From Sideroxydans sp. (GTDB lineage Bacteria; Pseudomonadota; Gammaproteobacteria; Burkholderiales; Gallionellaceae): a DNA stretch of 6,966 nucleotides. A program made the translations under genes and the position numbers. The stretch lies in contig JAGVFD010000204.1 in NCBI GenBank assembly GCA_020057805.1, positions 1 to 6,966 of the forward strand. Reading direction: 5' to 3'. Below are positions 6,179 to 6,966 of this stretch, one piece after another; position 1 is the first letter of the stretch; every line of letters starts with the position of its first letter. The notes under the pieces were generated by a model. The model did not search any database. It was not told the DNA's origin and was given only the letters and a program-made list of their open reading frames with translations.

Positions 6179-6187
6179 TGGTAGAAT
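6179..6187 (+). promoter_or_regulatory. Extended -10 promoter for the ABC-F gene
   Basis: TGG-TAGAAT combines an extended -10 TGn with a near-consensus -10 hexamer (one mismatch) and is followed by the GCGCGCC discriminator-like run. The predicted start of transcription is near 6194, about 20 bases before the ATG. There is no recognisable -35 at the right spacing, as is common for extended -10 promoters. It lies 24 bases from the oppositely directed TAGAAT of the kinase gene. Confidence 0.45.
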
Positions 6188-6214
6188 GCGCGCCTTCAAA
6201 AATAAGGCAACTCC

Positions 6215-6966
6215 ATGTTATCTACCGCAAATATCACTATGCAATTCGGGGCGAAGCCTCTGTTTGAAAACGTCTCGGTTAAATTCGGCGACGGCAACCG
6301 TTATGGTTTGATTGGCGCCAACGGCTGCGGCAAATCCACCTTTATGAAAATTCTAGGGCGCGACCTAGAGCAATCCTCCGGCGAAGTCATGCTCGACAAG
6401 ACTGAGCGCCTCGGTAAGTTGCGCCAAGACCAGTTTGCTTACGAAGATAAGCGCGTGTTAGATGTGGTGCTGATGGGGCACGATGAGATGTGGGAGGCCA
6501 TGTCGGAACGTGATGCGCTGTATGCCAATCCCGATGCGACTGAAGAAGATTACATGCGCGCAGCCGATTTGGAAGCGACGTTTGCCGAATACGACGGCTA
6601 CACCGCTGACGCGCGCGCAGGGGAGTTGTTGCTCGGTTTGGGTATCGACATCTCCTTACACAATGGCCCAATGAGTGCGGTAGCGCCCGGTTTCAAACTG
6701 CGTGTGCTGTTGGCGCAGGCGCTGTTTTCTAACCCCGATATTTTGTTGCTGGACGAACCCACCAACAACTTGGACATCAACACGATCCGTTGGTTAGAAG
6801 ACATCCTCAACGCGCGCAATTCGACGATGGTGATTATTTCGCATGACCGTCACTTTTTGAACAGCGTGTGCACGCACATGGCGGATTTGGACTTCGGCAA
6901 AATCACCGTGTATCCCGGCAACTATAACGATTACATGATGGCTTCCACGCAAGCGCGTGAGCAACA
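6215..6966 (+). CDS. ybiT: ABC-F ATPase, YbiT-like (5' part, runs off the right edge)
   Basis: The window holds 250 complete codons of a gene that in this family is about 530 codons long. The start ATG has TAAGG with seven bases of spacing (6203-6207). The opening, [20 protein letters not shown], closely matches E. coli YbiT as I remember it. The first nucleotide-binding domain is complete: Walker [10 protein letters not shown] (34-42, Lys40), a signature region reading [15 protein letters not shown] instead of LSGGQ, Walker [13 protein letters not shown] with Asp180 and catalytic Glu181, and H-loop His210 in ISHDRHF. The last visible residues ([14 protein letters not shown]) begin the interdomain linker. 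The second ATPase domain is missing. ABC-F proteins have no membrane domain; they are cytoplasmic and bind the ribosomal E site to adjust translation, and YbiT is one of the housekeeping members. The altered first signature is also present in E. coli YbiT, so it is a subfamily trait and not decay. Confidence 0.93.
   Translation, partial: MLSTANITMQFGAKPLFENVSVKFGDGNRYGLIGANGCGKSTFMKILGRDLEQSSGEVMLDKTERLGKLRQDQFAYEDKRVLDVVLMGHDEMWEAMSERDALYANPDATEEDYMRAADLEATFAEYDGYTADARAGELLLGLGIDISLHNGPMSAVAPGFKLRVLLAQALFSNPDILLLDEPTNNLDINTIRWLEDILNARNSTMVIISHDRHFLNSVCTHMADLDFGKITVYPGNYNDYMMASTQAREQ

Noticed and set aside
6387..6819. Minus- and plus-strand frames of 63-94 codons within the ABC-F gene
   Set aside because: Shadows of a clearly conserved ATPase frame with Walker A, Walker B and H-loop.

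Overview
The window looks like chromosomal DNA from a Gram-negative proteobacterium, most likely a betaproteobacterium. The evidence is an outer-membrane-type lipoprotein, a YbiT-type ABC-F gene, NarL-type two-component genes, a REP-like palindrome of a kind I recall from beta- and gammaproteobacterial genomes, and a TAGAAT-GCGCGCC promoter box. The taxonomic call is inference. I see no tRNA, rRNA, CRISPR array, transposase or phage gene.

Left part (1-1632, minus strand): two exported proteins of unknown function. The upstream one is a complete 362-residue lipoprotein. A strong intrinsic terminator follows it, and then comes a secreted protein with a signal peptide that runs off the left edge. 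The terminator is unusual. Its 3' arm plus U-tract is repeated, inverted and with a 3-nt insertion, in the last codons of the lipoprotein gene, so the mRNA could form an alternative pairing that opens the terminator.

Middle (1633-4730): a 309-bp divergent spacer with several small symmetric and repeated motifs leads into a two-component operon on the plus strand. The sensor kinase (713 aa) has a ComP-like layout: one N-terminal membrane segment, an extracytoplasmic region that may be PDZ-like, a block of about nine membrane segments, a linker, and a HisKA_3/HATPase core. The NarL/LuxR-type response regulator starts inside the kinase stop codon (ATGA overlap).

Right part (4731-6966): a 131-bp convergent spacer carries a REP-like palindrome. 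A second, smaller six-TM histidine kinase follows on the minus strand and has no regulator of its own in the window. Its catalytic core resembles that of the first kinase, including a shared QDLR...LADWR.E linker signature, so both kinases may feed the same regulator. It is divergent from the 5' part of a ybiT-like ABC-F ATPase gene, with two TAGAAT -10 boxes placed back to back between the genes.

The most interesting possibility is a two-sensor/one-regulator circuit (ComP-like kinase, regulator, six-TM kinase), perhaps acting on the neighbouring exported-protein genes across the divergent spacer. The parts are visible in the sequence; the wiring is inference.
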